From: Protopterus annectens
Lineage: Eukaryota > Chordata > Ceratodontiformes > Protopteridae
Direction: 5' to 3'
Assembly (NCBI RefSeq): GCF_019279795.1
Contig: NC_056732.1
Location: 1,071,157,438-1,071,221,437, forward strand
DNA: 64,000 bases
This document shows positions 33,616 through 46,749 of the stretch, piece by piece. The position numbers and the translations under genes are program-made. Position 1 is the stretch's first letter. Every line of letters begins with the position of its first letter. Under the pieces are notes generated by a model. That model was not told where the DNA came from. It worked only from the letters and a program-made list of their open reading frames with translations, and ran no database searches.

Positions 33616-36410
33616 TAAACTAATAAAATTAAACTATGTGGTAACATACACCCTAACCCAGGTCCTCCTTCCATTTCTACCCCCTTCACCCATATCTCCT
33701 CTGGTCACCTCTAATAACGACAAACAACTATACTTTACCTCAATAAATATAGGTAGCATTTGTAATAAAATCACTGAACTGCATGGCTGGGTCTCACATT
33801 ATGCACCAGATATTGTTACTCTGAGACATGGCTAAAATCTCATATAAAAGACCCAGAAATTCTTTCCCTAGGATGCAGCATTGTTAGAGCTGACAGGATT
33901 AATAATACAGATGGTGGGGTAGCCACCCCCCACCCTAACACGTATGAAGTTCCTTCTCTTATAAAAACTCTGCTCATATTCAATAATGCAGAGCTACTTA
34001 TCTTCTACATAAAATTAAATGACCACAAACTCCTTTGTATAATTGTTCTGTATATATCCCCTCTGGAAACAACATATCCACCACTGAAGACATCCTTTGC
34101 TGGATCTCACACAATATTAGTAATGAAACAGTCATCCTAGATGATGTCAACATCAACTGAAGTACTTTTACTTCTATCCTTCTAGTGTCAACCTTCATGG
34201 CTTCAAACAGCTTATTACTTCTACTCACTATAACATATCCTAGGACACTAGTCCCATTATTGACTGGATTCTGGTCTCTGATCCTTGTAACTAGATTTTA
34301 TCAGGAACTCTTCCTGTACACCTTAGTGATTCTATGTATGCTATGTATTACTCACCATGCCAAACAAGTATACAAAAATACTCAATCTCTCAAAATTTTG
34401 CCCTGAATCAGTTTTAGCTGCTCTGAACTGTTAACTGGACAATTATAAATATGAGGTAGTAGACAGGTTCAATCCAACTTTAAGCATCCTAAACAACCTT
34501 GTCCTACTATGTTGGAAGACAGCAAAATCTAACTTTGGCTTACTAATCAGAGTAGAAGTCTTATACAAAGCAGAGACTAGAATGGAAATGGTGGCAGAAA
34601 ATTAAAACTCCATAAAACCTACAGTTCTTTAAAGAACTCTGCAGCAACCATTCCTAAAAGTAAGTCAACCTTGATAAGAAAAAATATTTCGATTTAAAAC
34701 ACAACCATAGATATAACCCTCCAAAATTCTGAACATCCATTAAACAAATTTTACACCCAGGAAATAACAATATCCTTAACCCTTGTCCCAATAACTCCCC
34801 TTTGAAAACCACCACCAAGTTTACCTTCTACTTCATTGACACTGCAGTTGCCCTCACCAAGGAATATTTTTCCGACTGCCCTGTCTCATGTCTACCCCAT
34901 CCACTAATACCCTCACACTACAACCACTTGCCACCTCCTCCATAAGAATTATCAAAATAAACCCTGCTCATCCTCTGCAGATAACCTTCCTGCAGGATGC
35001 CTCAAAATTGCCTCTAACACCACTTGGACTTTGTACAAGTTATATCGCAGAAATGTATTACAGTGATCTTCCTCTTTAGTCTGATCTCTCCTCTAGATTG
35101 CATATCCAATCTCCATCATTATAAACATGTCAATCCAGGAATCCTATATTACTACCATTTGGAAAAAAATGTCATTATCTCTTTCCATAAAGGTGGCACT
35201 TCTACAGAAATATCTAGTTTCAGACCCATTACCACCTTATCAACCCTCTCAAAAAAAAAAAAAAAATGGAAAAATGTGTTCATAAACAAACTACTCCAGC
35301 ATATGTTAAAGGAACAATTAACAGATACTCAGCATAGATTTAGACCTGCCCACAGCACAACTGCCTTCCTAAATTATACAGATAATAAATACAGAGACAG
35401 AGATAAACTTGTATTGTCCTTATTCCTACACTTAACAAAAGCTTTTGACATGATTTCTTATAATAAAAAATCCTACTACAACTGACCACAACTGGTATCT
35501 CAGAACCTACTCTTCAGTTATTAATTGTCATATTGCTACCAGGCAGTCAAATAGAATTCTACCCTTTCCCCTTATCTGCCCATCATTACAGGTATACCAC
35601 AAGGTTCTACCCTTTTTCCTGTTTTACTTAATACTTAATATTTTACAAACAATCTTCAATACTTCTTAAGCATCCCTTGTACAGTATGCAGATTCCACCC
35701 TTATCTGCCTCTCACACAATCTAGAAAATTTATAAAAAAATATACAACATGCCTTTAACTCTACTGAAAATTGGCTTTGTAACCACCAACTCCTTCTTAA
35801 TCCTAAGAAAAAAAACTCTCTCTTCTTTCCCAAAGCATTTACCCATATCAAAAATAACTAAGATCACATCCCGAAATATGCCAGTTGAAGCAGTGCGTCA
35901 AACAAAACTGCTGTGGGTTACAAAAGATGACAACCTGAAATATGACCTCTACATACAGAGCATTATTAAAAATAAAAATCTCAATAAAGTTAGGAATGCT
36001 ATACAGAGCAAAAGATTTGCATACACCAGTGTCACTCTTGCCACTATACATATACTCCCCTCTCCATTATATGGTTCTCCCATCTTGACTAACTCTAGAC
36101 CACCATAAAATCTTAACTAGAACAGTATTACAACAGTGTAGCTAGATTTGCAGCTCATACAAGCCATAGAACACATCGCTGCTAACAATTCTAAATTGCT
36201 AGAGTTATCCCACCAACTAAATTATAGCAAAGTAGTCACCTACCCGAGTATTTACAGTACATTGCAATATGATGTCAATTTTCACCTATGCCTATGTATT
36301 TTCTGTTCTTTTATTTGTGGAGTTTTTCTCCCCAGACCTCTACTGAAAATGAATAAAATTATCCAGTCTCACTACCTGGTAAACAAATGTCAGTCAACCA
36401 ATAAATAAAT
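33616..36410 (+). mobile_element. L2-like LINE copy 2, degenerate
   Basis: It starts right at the tail of copy 1. GNIHPNPGP at 33640-33666 is the family's ...NPGP motif. Then come endonuclease pieces (INIGSICNKITELHGW, APDIVTL, VILDDVNIN), RT pieces (FHKGGTSTEISSFRPIT, QHRFRPAHSTTAFLN, LFLHLTKAFDMISYN, GIPQGSTLF) and a 3' end with GAGTTTTTCTCCCCAGACCT and an AATAAATAAAT tail. It is AT-rich and more decayed than copy 3. Confidence 0.78.
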
Positions 36411-37648
36411 CTGCATAAGTTCTACACATATCTATTATTCTATTTCAGCTTCACTTATAATTGGATTTGTAAGGATATATAAACGTTACTACTACTAAGC
36501 AAATAGGATAAGTTAAAAGGCGGTGGAAAATTCCCTTGAATTTATACCTGTGGTTTCTGAGTACTTAACTGTACTTTTACTCAACTTGGGTTTCATGTCT
36601 ATGTTAAATTTCATTAAGTGATCACTTTTATATTGTACATCTTTAACATGCTAGTGTTGCAAGTCTGTTTCTATTTACAGTACTGTTTTTGTAAACAATC
36701 TGCTTAACTTGTTTATTTTATGTTTGCTTACTTTTGTTTTGTTTTTTTTTAGTGGTAGGAATTCTATACAGATCCAAAAAAATCCTTAAATGGTTTAGCA
36801 CTTTAAGTAGTAGGTGCATTATCTGTTGCTAATTAACTGTGCGTTTGTTCTGGGACAATGATGAAAATAGTCTTAGGACTAGTTCACCTATTCAATTAAA
36901 CTGAATAAAGAAAACATGAGAAGGTACTCTGTTCTAATTTAAGTAAAGGGAAAATAATGGAGCCTTTTTTACCTTTTGTAAGAGGTTTTGGGTTAAAGAG
37001 TTTTTGGTTAGTGCCTGATCCACTAAAAATGACTGGAACTTGGGCAGATAAGACAGGTAGTTGACAGATCTAAACTCCCAATGAGACAGAGTATAAGGAT
37101 TCCTTGTCAAATGCTGCAGTCAGTAAAGTACTGTGAACAATAAGACCTTTATGGGACAAGAAAGATTACATGGGAGTCTGCCCTAGGATGCCTTGTCAGG
37201 ATTTCACTCCACAAAGTCATCAGTCATCAAAAAATTAATGAAGTGATATAGCCAGATGCTTCTAGGTTGCATATGTTACCCCTAGTCACAGACTCCATAC
37301 GGGAGATTCCGGAATGCTGCTGCTCCTTTCTCCCCAGACACTTGTTGAAATGTTTCTATAGGGAAGGAATGGGGGCCACTTATGTCTGTCTATAGTCAAC
37401 TGCATCAACTTACAGAGAGGAGTTAGACACAGCAGAGGTATTATCATCACTGGATGTCTCAAGACAGTGGTCTTGAGACACTCTGACTCTTATGAGGTTG
37501 TAGGGAAGAAGCAGAACTTTACCCATCAGCCCCAGACTAAACCTGTTTTCGCACAATGGCTGTATCAGCATCCACCAAGTCGCTGCCAAGAGAGGGAGAA
37601 GTGCATTGGGGGTGTGCCTGGCAAGGGCAGTGTGCAGATAATACAGAA
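36411..37648. other. Unclassified sequence flanking DIRS-C on the left
   Basis: No convincing reading frame, repeat family or RNA gene is seen. The short frames are not coding-like. It may be unique genomic DNA or an old repeat I do not recognise. Confidence 0.5.
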
Positions 37649-37992
37649 AGTACAGTTGTGTATACCTACCATAAATGTAGATGTTCGAGTGTCTTCACCA
37701 TTGCAGTCATAACTGTAGGGTACTCCTGCCGGCAGGCAGCCCGAGGTCGGCCAGAATATCAAAGTCTGGGTCCAGCGTCGGCTGTTTTAGCTAGAACCCT
37801 GACGTCAGAGCGCATGGGTAATAAAGCCGACAGCCGATGCCATCTTCTCCAGCCTTTCTTGCCCATGATGTCAGAAGACCCCAGAAAACCAAAAGGTGTC
37901 CCAAGGGAAACACAAATACACCAGAAAGGTAGTGGAAAAGGAAACACAGTAAGTAAATAGAAACAAGAGGGGTCTGGAGGGAGAGAAACACC

Positions 37993-38094
37993 GACTGCAA
38001 CAGTGAAGACACTCGAACATCTACATTTATGGTAGGTATACACAACTGTACTACTCTTCGTGTTTTACTGTTGCAGTCATACCTGTAGGGTAGA
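37993..38094 (+). repeat. DIRS-C internal complementary region
   Basis: The left arm ends ...ACAACTGTACT at 38052 and complements the left terminus. The right arm (CTCTTCGTGTTTTACTGTTGC) complements the right terminus, but lacks the outermost few bases (GTT of ATGTTCTTC), a small loss at the junction compared with A and B. Confidence 0.9.
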
Positions 38095-38122
38095 ATCCCA
38101 AAGCTGAGAATACGGGAGGAGG

Positions 38123-39480
38123 TTATGAAGTAGAAGGAGCAGCTAGAAGACCCTGCAAGACAGCAGAGGCAAAGCCTGCCCTAGACTTAGAGTACAAAGG
38201 GAGGTTATAGTGCTTGGAAAAAGTATGCACAGAGCTCCAAGTGGCAGCCTCCAGAATGTCCTTGGTAGGAACTCCTCTGAGAAAGGCTGCTGAAGTGGCA
38301 GCTGCTCTAGTAGAATGAGTCCTGACGGTACCTGGAATCTGTTTTCCATAAAGAGAGTAACAATATCTTATTCCATGAGCAATCCATTTGGAAATAGTTT
38401 GCTTAGAAATGGCTTTACCAAGAGAACTGGAAGCAAAAGAAATAAGCAATTGATCTGATTTTCTGAAACTTTTAGTTTTGTCCAGGTAAAAATGTAGTTG
38501 CCTGTGTACGTCCAATGAATGCAAAATCCTTTCCCCCCTATTTTGGGGTTTTGGAAAAAAGGTAGGAAGGTGAATAGTCTGATTTAGAGCCACTCTAGAA
38601 ACAACCTTTAGGCATAAAAGTAGGATTGGTCCTCAAGGAAACTCTGTCCTGATGGAAAACGAGGTATGGTTCCACGGCCATGAGGGCTTGCAACTCAGAC
38701 ACCCTTCTGGCAGAAGTCAAGGCCAACAAGATAGCGGTCTTCCAGGATAAAAACTTAATGTCCGCAGATGCAGCAGGCTCAAAAGGAGGTAAAGTAAGCT
38801 TTTCCAAGACATAGTTGAGATCCCAAGGAGAGACAGGAGGAGTTCTAGGAGGTTTTAAATTTTTAGCTCCTCTCAGAAATTGTCTGACCAACTGGTGGGA
38901 AAAAATGGGAGGATCACAACTGAAATGTGCTGAAATAGCAGAAGCATGAATTTTAATGGAAGAAAATGAAAGACCTTTAATCAAAAGGTCTGAGAGATAA
39001 AGTAAAATAGATGAGATATCTGGTATTAAAGGATCAGAGCCACGATCCTGCATCCAAATACAAAATATTTTCCATTTAGAAGCATAAGATTTCCTTGTAC
39101 TAGGACACCTAGCTTCCAAAAGAACATCCAAAACTTGTTTAGGAAGAGAAGAAGGAATCAATTGCCTTTGATGAGCCAAGCTGCCAGACAGAGTCTTGAT
39201 TTGAGAGTGAAATACCTGACCCTGATGCTGGGACAGTAGAGAATGGGTCAGCGGAAGACTCCAAGGAGGAACCAAGGAAAGGTGCAGTAGAGTAGGGTAC
39301 CAAAACTGATGAGGCCAATTTGGAGCCATCAAAATGATCAGTCTGGGTTTGTCTAGCTTTACCTTTAGCAATACCAGAGGCAGAAGAGGAAGAGGAGGGA
39401 AGGCATATCCCGAAAGATTCCTCCAGCTGAAGGACAGGGCATCCACTTTCCAAGCTGTCTTGTGGAAGGACCTGGTGCAA
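38123..39480 (-). pseudogene. DIRS-C methyltransferase-like domain fused in frame to tyrosine recombinase, one frameshift
   Basis: A single frame from 39707 down to 38595 reads SDLFASHLNHQLPLF, AWKVDALSFSWRN, YAFPPLPLLP, LMAPNWPHQFWYPTL, then directly into RCPSTRKSYASKWKIFCIWM and the recombinase core (SSIKIHASAISAHFS, SARRVSELQAL). At FMPK (38600) one base shifts the frame; the rest (HSTRAAATSAAFL, SVHTFSKHYNLPLYSKS) is open to 38123. Unlike A and B there is no stop at the WK-x-F position: the codon is TGT (Cys). Confidence 0.85.
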
Positions 39481-39690
39481 AAGAGAGGCAACTGATGGTT
39501 GAGATGGGATGCAAACAAATCTGAGGACAGCCCCAAACCGCAGTTATCTTGCTGAATAAGTTGGGGTCCAACATCCATTCGTGAGGATCCAAAATGTTTC
39601 TGCTTAGGCTGTCTGCTAAGAGATTTTGTTTTCCTGGAATGAACTGTGCCTGAAGATCCAGATTCAAATTTAGGGCTGTATCCCATAAGG

Positions 39691-40959
39691 TCATGGCAAG
39701 TCTGCAAAGGGGGTAAGAGTGAGAGCCCCCTTGCTTATGTACCACATGACTGTGGTATTGTCTGTTCGAATTAACATAGGTCCTGGCTTCAAAAGAGTCT
39801 GGAAGGCTAGAAGAGCATTTTGGACTGCTAACATTTCTTTCAAGTTGATGTGCCATAGAAGGTGTTTGTTTGTCCAAGAACCCTGTTGGCATTTGTCTAG
39901 AAAATGAGCTCCCCATGCATAATCCGAGGCGTCCGTGGTTTTGATCTGAGTAGGTTGAGGTAGACGAAAGGGCTTGCCTTCGTTCAAATCACACGCCCTG
40001 GACCACCAAAGGAATTCCTTCTGGAGGCAGGGAATCAGTGGAATCATTGTATCCAGACTGTGGCAATGTTGAGACCATACACTCTTTAGGTACCATTGAA
40101 GTTTCCTCATGTGAAGCCTCGCATTTGGAATCAACAGGATGCAAGAGGCCATGTAGCCCAGAGCCTGCAGGAATTTCCTTGCAGTGAGCTGAGTCAATGC
40201 TGCCAAGGTCTTGAAGATTGAAGCCAGCTGTAACTGTTTTTCTGGAGTGAGGAAGGCCTTCTGTAAACTTGTGTCCAAAAGAGCTCCCAAGAAGGTCATT
40301 CGTTGAGAAGGAATCAAATGTGACTTTTTTGTGTTCACTGAGAATCCCAGCAGTAGGAGAAGACATTGAACAAAATGCAGGTGTTGAAGTAGAAGGCCTT
40401 TGCTGTCTGCCTGAATTAGACAGTCGTCCAGATAGGGGTAAATCTGAATCCCCTGAAGTCTGCAGTAAGCTACTACTGGAGCCAGGCATTTGGTAAAAAC
40501 TCTGGGCGCAGTAGATAAGCCAAATGGCAGTACAGAGAATTGGAAGTGTCTCGAGCCTGCCTTGAATCTGAGGTACTTTCTGCATTGTTGCCTTATAGGG
40601 ACGTGTAAGTAAGGCTCTTTTAAGTCCAATGTTACCATCCAAGCATCTTGTGAGAGCATTGGAAGAAGTTGTTGAAGTGTAAGCATCTTGAATTTTGGAA
40701 TTTCCAAAAAGGTGTTTAATACTGAGAGGTCCAGAATAGGTCTCCAGGAGTTTTGTTTTCGTGGGACCAGAAAAAGTCTTGAGTAAAAACCTTTCCCCAC
40801 CTCTAGAGGTGGAACAGGATCTATGGCTCTTAAGGCTAATAAAGCATCCACTTGATTTAAGGCCTCTGTCCATTGATGTTTTGGCAGATCTGGCCAGCCG
40901 GAAGGCCTTGGCAGTGTGTGAAAGTGGAATATGTAACCTTTCAAAATCACGTCTAACAC
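39691..40959 (-). pseudogene. DIRS-C reverse transcriptase/RNase H
   Basis: An open stretch of 422 codons with GFYSRLFLVPRKQ, VTLDLKEPYLHVP (the usual KEAY is KEPY), FSVLPFGLSTAPRVFTK, PYLDDCLIQADS, RNase H TTDASDYAWGAHF and LIRTDNTTVMWYISK. It then ends early at 39691; the RNase H C-terminus and methyltransferase start are in two other frames. The proline next to the motif A region could impair the RT. Confidence 0.82.
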
Positions 40960-41062
40960 CCATTTGTCCTGGGTAATGCGAGTCCAATTTTGGTAAAAAA
41001 GAGAAAGTTTTCCTCCGAGAGGGGCATCCAGGGAAGGAGGACCTGAAGCCCAACAGAGGGAG

Positions 41063-42865
41063 TCATTGAGTCTGCTTTCTTTGGGTTTGAGATCTGTCTT
41101 CTCCTCTTCTAGGTGAAGAAGCAGTCCACTGTCTAGATCTGTAAGAGGCCTGAGCCTGCGCCCGACCTCTGGAGTGTCTATATCTTCCCCTTTGAGGCCT
41201 GTCAGAGGAGGGAAAAGACCAATTTTTGGAGGGCCAATTTCTGGAAAATCTAGGAGGCTGTACTTGCAAGAAATCTTTTTACAGTCTGCATAGACTTGGC
41301 TTTTTCTTCCATCTTTTTAATAACCTCCTCAGCCTTAGACCCAAATAAGACATCATGCTGAACAGGGGCATCTAGCAATTTTGCCTTAACTTGTTCAGGT
41401 AAATTCTGCTCATGAAGCCAAGCATGTCTCCTGATAACAGTACCAGAGGCAGCCGCCCTGCAAGAAGCCTCTAAGGCATCAAAACCACAATGTAAACTAT
41501 GTTTGCTAACTTGTTCAGTAGCATGCAACACATCCTGTAATTCCTTGTCCTCAGCACATGCAGGAAAGGTAGAAATCCTTTGTTTTAAAACAGATAAAAG
41601 AAACTGTTGATACTTGAACATGTGAAACTGGCAATTTAAAGCTCTAATAGAAAGGGTAGCTGAAGTATAAACCTTTTTTCCCCACCTGTCCAAGGCACGA
41701 GAATCCTTTTCAGAGGGGATAGGATTCTTAGAGGAGGCGGCCTTAGCAGCCTTGGAACCCTGTGAAATGGTTTCAGGATCAGCAGAAGGGTTCTTGAATA
41801 AGAATTGATGGGAATCAGGGACCCTGTAAAATCTATCAGGCTTAGAAGGAGCAGGCAGCATGGAATCAGGATTCAAGTTAGCTTCAGAGAAAGCATCATC
41901 CACAATGTCAAGTACAGGAGGAATAGCTAAAGGCCTGTGCTGAGGGAGAAGAAGAAATTCCCTGAGTCTCTTTTTGGAAGCAGAATAATTTTGACCTTCC
42001 CAATGAAAATGCTCCCTCATCTCATGCAAGGTTCCCCAAAAGAGAAATCTTCAGGGGGAGAGGCAGAGGGAACAGAATCCTCTGCATCCGAATCCTCATA
42101 TGAAGGAAAAGAGCAATCCTGATCAGAGGAAGAAACAGAAGATACAGAAGCCTGATCAGAGGAATCATAAGGGATATCCTGTCTAGGCCTTTTCTCAGGA
42201 GGAGGGTGAGAGCCCCTAATCATAGTTAATAAATCCTCAGCCATCCGAAGTAATTGCTTCTGAGTCTTAGGAGCTGAATTCGAAGAAGCTTGAGCAGAAA
42301 GTCTGGGTTTAACAGGATTCTTTGACTTAGCTTTTGTCTTTGTGGAAATAGTAATGTGTGAAGGCCTGAAGACCCCCTCAGAAGCCGGTACCTGCACAGC
42401 GGTTCCGGACCCATCTGAAGGAGCAACGTCCGAAGGTCCTGCAGCAGACAAATTACTAGGCCTAGTTGGCTCACCATGTGAGTCCGTGTCGGCCATTGGT
42501 TCTGAAGTGGTGGACGACAGGGGCTGCAAAAGCGCCTCACTGACTACCGCCGAACCCGAAGCTGGCTCCGGCTGCAAAGTATCCTGTTTGGACCTCGGAG
42601 GCCTGTCCTTGTCTTTGCGCTTCTTCTGTAATCCGGTAGTCGGTAAAGTAACCGACGACATTCTATAATTAAATCATCTACCGAAGTAATTCAAGGCCCA
42701 ATCGTACCTACGCTTGATAGTGCGAGAATTAAACCTGGCACAGAACCGACAACAAGAAACGTTGTGGTCAGGGCCAGGGCATAAGCAAGGTAGACAGTAA
42801 GAGTGGAAATCTTTATGAGGTATTTGTTTTCCACACGATACACAATTATTAACTTTTTCTGACAT
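41063..42865 (-). pseudogene. DIRS-C gag-like protein, broken
   Basis: It starts MSEKVNNCVSCGKQIPHK at 42865, with the zinc module slightly altered (CLCPGPDH). An in-frame TGA falls after NYFGR near 42674, where DIRS-B has an asparagine codon. The frame resumes at MSSVTLPTTGLQKKRKDKDR and runs to 42017, then shifts to 42029-41250 (QHRPLAIPPVLDIV, SKPDRFYRVPDSHQF, LDRWGKKVYTSATLSIRALN). A further shift near 41270 leads to the basic tail ending KQTQ at 41063. Confidence 0.82.
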
Positions 42866-43185
42866 CGGAGGAGCAAGAAAAAAGTTTCCCCAACGGGGTA
42901 CTTAGCTTTGAGAAGAGAAGTAGAAAACTTCGGACCGACGACGATCACACCACGTTGTCTTGAAAACGCCAACCAACAACTAGCGAACTGCTTTGCACCG
43001 CACGGCAAGAAAGACTGAAGAAGATGGCGTCGGCTGTCGGCTTTATACCCATGCGCTCTGACGTCAGGGTTCTAGCTGAAACAGCCGACGCCGGACCCAA
43101 ACTTTGATATTCTGGCCGACCTCGGGCTGCCTGCCGGCAGGAGTACCCTACAGTTATGACTGCAACAGTGAAACACGAAGAACAT

Positions 43186-43970
43186 CTGTAGGGGACTTCA
43201 TGATGTCATTGGGCTATGCTCAATAACACTGCAGTCCTGTATCTGCAGAGATCAGCCTAATCAGATCTAAAAACTGTTAAGCTCAGCTTAGGAAGTCCCA
43301 GTAAATATTTATGATTATGTGGCCCTGAACCCTGCTGGGTCCATGGAAAAATCTAGGGCGATGAGGCCGCAATCCAGACTGAAATTAGTGAGCTCCAGCC
43401 AGCGGTCTCTAGGGAACCACTCCTTTGATGTACTTTAGATGTAAGCATGCTCCTATCTGAACTAAGGATAGACACTGCTCGTGCCCCTACGCAATGCCTC
43501 AAAGGTGGTTGACAGGACTGTACCTCAAAGGTCTCTCATCTGCTAAAGGAGACAGCTAATAAAAACTCATGCTCATGTAAACCAAGGGAGGAGATGCAAC
43601 ACTCAGAAATCATCTCAGACAGACCTAAAAGAAGATGAAGATATCTTTGCATTTTGGTGATGTCTCCAGTGGAGCCTTTGGGAAGCCAAAAAGACCATCC
43701 CATCAGTGTTCCCACTCTTAACACAGCCGAGCACACATTATTTCAGGATTATTTCAGTATCGAACTAGGCACAGCCTCACTCCTCCTGCATCTTCAAGGT
43801 GGTTGAGGCAAATTATAGGGAACTTTTGCAGTGCTGCATATCATGCTCTTCTTCAAACCGATACAAAGTCAAAGTACTAGGATGGAGCAAGGCTGATATG
43901 ACCATCAAATGAACAATTCAACAGCTAAGCTGCTTTACGCATCAAATAAAGTAACATTTTATATCTGTTC
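43186..43970. other. Unclassified sequence right of DIRS-C
   Basis: No coding region, RNA gene or known repeat is recognised. It should be continuous with 36411-37648 once DIRS-C is removed. Confidence 0.45.
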
Positions 43971-44300
43971 TGGTGGCACAGAGGGGTAAAGTCCTAACTA
44001 AAGCCCAACCAGCCTGGGTTCAATTAGTGGCTTAGGTGACTGATGGATCTGCAGGAAGGATGGGCATTACCATCCCTGGGAGGGTGAGCAGCCTTATGGA
44101 TATTCCTTGCAATGATCCCTGGTGAAGACTGTGGACATCGCTGTTAGGAGGAATGCTCCAATGGGGGGAAAAGAGTGGAGACATGGTGAACTTCTGTGGA
44201 GGACAGGCAATGCAGTGAATGTCTCCACTGGTTGCCCGACTCTTGAATGTAACCATGAAACCCACAAAAAAGTGGGTAAGGAAAAAATGTAAAAAAAAAG
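43971..44300 (+). mobile_element. Possible tRNA-derived SINE
   Basis: TGGCACAGAGGGGTAAAG (box A-like) and GGGTTCAATTAG (box B-like) are about 40 bases apart near 43975-44030, the spacing of a tRNA promoter. An A-rich end occurs near 44280-44300. The body is not recognised, and no target duplication was found, so this is tentative. Confidence 0.38.
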
Positions 44301-44502
44301 CACAAATGGATGTTGGACAATATGAACCCTCAGAATATCTTTAAGAGCTTTGCTTTCCCCAGCTATAATTAGGGCACTGGACCAGGGGGTGACTGGAATG
44401 CCAGCAGACCCAGCAAGAATGTGGGGCACTTGAAGAGCTGTTGGAATGAAGGGGAGACAGAAAACACACACACACCAAGACACATCCTCACAGACACAGA
44501 GA

Positions 44503-44503
<1 letters not shown>

Positions 44504-44559
<56 letters not shown>
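44504..44559. repeat. (CA)n microsatellite
   Basis: An uninterrupted CA run of about 28 units, preceded by a degenerate CA-rich stretch from 44465. Confidence 0.97.
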
Positions 44560-44564
<5 letters not shown>

Positions 44565-44744
44565 ATTTGTGGGTACAATCAAAGACTATGGAGTGAGGAA
44601 CACCTTTGTGAAGCTGCATGTGCAGTTTGGAATAAAGTAAACAAAACACCATTTTACAGCTGCAGAATTATGTTTAAAGTTAATTAGGAAGACTACTTTT
44701 ACCTTACTGATAGAAAGTCTGTAGCACAACACTACTGGTGACTG

Positions 44745-45375
44745 CTCTAGCAGCCATTATCTTTCCAGCATCAACTGTAGGAGATTACTAGGCTAATGGC
44801 CCTGGGGCCCTTACAAGCCTAGCCAAGAGTTTTTCGTCAAAAAAGACACCTCAGTCAGCACCTGTCATCTATGTCAATGAGGGACACAGGTGGAACCCCT
44901 GGGACAAATTTGTGGCTTCCCATCCACTTACCAAGGTTGCGCTTGAAGAGTCAACGACGTACTCTGTTTGACGTGTATGGGAAGTCTATTCCAGAGACTG
45001 GGCAGCCTCTGGGAGACAAACCTGCTTCTCTAGTAGGTTTTGTTAATGTCGTATATTAGACTTAGGCCTTTGAGCGGGTAATGCACCTCTGAGAAATCTG
45101 TACAATACCGAGTAGAATGATAGTAATTTCAGCCTGTCTGCAAAGGACAGGTGTTGGAGGACATGGATGCTCTTTGTGAGGTATTTCTGCAGGCTTTACA
45201 GCTGGTGCAGGTGTTTGGAGAGGTACATACCAAACAGGGTGATGGAATCAATTACTGGCCTAATGAGGGAGGAGTACAGAGAGGGGATAACCTCCATTTT
45301 TCTGGAAGCAATCCCTTTACTTATGAGATGTGTGACACCAGGGAAATACTGCCAGCCCAGCTATCTGGAATTTTG
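44745..45375 (-). mobile_element. CR1 LINE 3'-end fragment (CR1-B)
   Basis: On the minus strand this matches the C-terminal part of CR1 ORF2 and its 3' untranslated region. The complement of GAGGTACATACCAAACAGGGTG encodes the FGMY-type segment, and CTAGGCTAATGG / CAAGCCTAGCCA at 44760-44825 is the terminal stem seen in CR1-A and CR1-E. It is 5' truncated, as is usual for LINEs, and frame-broken. Confidence 0.75.
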
Positions 45376-46749
45376 TAAATAATTCTATGTCATTTGTAAA
45401 TATTAATATGATTCACATGCTTGTCTTGCAAATGTATGAGAACTATATGTTATGTGGATATTAAACCACTGGTGCAGAAGTGTGTGCTGAACTGTATGTT
45501 TTGTACTACGCGTCAAGAATGTAAACACAGTGTACCCTACTGGAAAAGAACAGAGATGTATATAAACTATATATCTGTGCAAATGTATGTTTTAATAGTA
45601 AAAGCTGGAACATACAGATTTAACTTGCAAAATTTCAAGAAAATAAGTTGAAATTAAAAGTGCTTTACGATGTGTTATAAAAAATTATTTCAGTGCAGCA
45701 AGCAGGCACAATTGTCTAGAGCTAGAGGTTTTTTTATTGTCTTGAAAGTAATTTTAATTACTAGGCTTAACATGTAAAGTGTTTTTTATTGCTCTGTGAC
45801 TTCCTAGCAGCTGCACATCTAAGACAGAAGTATTTTTCACACAGAAATGTTAAATTTTGTTAAGTTTCTTAAAGAGTGATGTCATCCAGGCTAACCCAGC
45901 AGTAATATGTGATATTAATTTAAGAATGCTCTCAGACAGGGAGAGGGGGCATTTTGTATCTTGTCTTGGATCTAGAAACATCCATTCAGCACTTCTCATC
46001 TGCATTTGCTTTGCTCTGTAAGCAAGTCTAGGGTATAGTGATATCACTTAGATATAGACAGGAATACAGTAAAGATTAGTTTAGATTTTTTTTTGTATTT
46101 ATTTGAGACTGTCCTGCAATGTTGTTTTAAAATATTAAAGTATAAAATAGTTACTGTGTTTACTGAATAATGTCTTATTCTTTTATTATTTATTATTAAA
46201 TACATTTAAACCTTTTAATTGTGGCTGATTTGTTTGGAGATATTTAAGCTCTTAGAATACTTGCAAATGTATTTGTTGACATTATAGGCCACTCCAGGAG
46301 CCTTAGTCTTGGTCACACTTACCATTTGGATAATAGCAATATTGCACAGTAGGACTGGACACCCTTTGGTAAGGGCCTTATAGTAGCTGATAAGTAAGGG
46401 TGGCTGGTGGCAGCTGGTACTACCTTATAGTCTGGCCAGAAAGGGGGCATAGCTAGTAAACCTGTGCCAGCCTTTCCCAGGTGTGTGTGTGTTTGTACAT
46501 CAATCAAATCTCAAAGTGTGTGGGTGTGTCAGCTACTTGGACAGGGATATGAAGCACTGGTTGGACAGAGAGGGTACTGCAGATCTTAGCTTTGCCACTC
46601 GGCTGAGATCTTAACCCTATAGCTGTGCCAGTGGGGAGTCTTATTGGGGATCTGGAGAAACAGAGAAACCAGCCCCCAGACCGACTGTGATCTCTGTGTG
46701 CTCTTAAGGGAAATTGTACTTTACTGTGTCTGTACTTATCTTCCCAATG
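45376..46749. other. Unclassified AT-rich sequence
   Basis: No gene is recognised. From about 46290 to 46740 the base composition changes to GC-richer, and there may be an unrecognised repeat there, but I could not define ends. Confidence 0.45.

Larger units (their letters stand above)
37649..43185 (-). mobile_element. DIRS-type retrotransposon C
   Basis: A 5.54-kb element with left end AGTACAGTTGTGTATACC and right end CACGAAGAACAT. Its terminal core (ATTGCAGTCATAACTGTAGGG) differs from A and B. The flanks read ...ACAGAA | CTGTAGG..., again an AA|C target with no visible duplication. Inverted termini share CAGACGCC-like GC-rich blocks (CTGACGTCAG region near 37800 and 43060). Coding regions for gag, RT/RNase H and recombinase are all broken at least once. 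Confidence 0.93.

Noticed and set aside
46290..46749. Possible solo LTR
   Set aside because: No clear TG...CA ends, target duplication or second copy could be found; left as unclassified.
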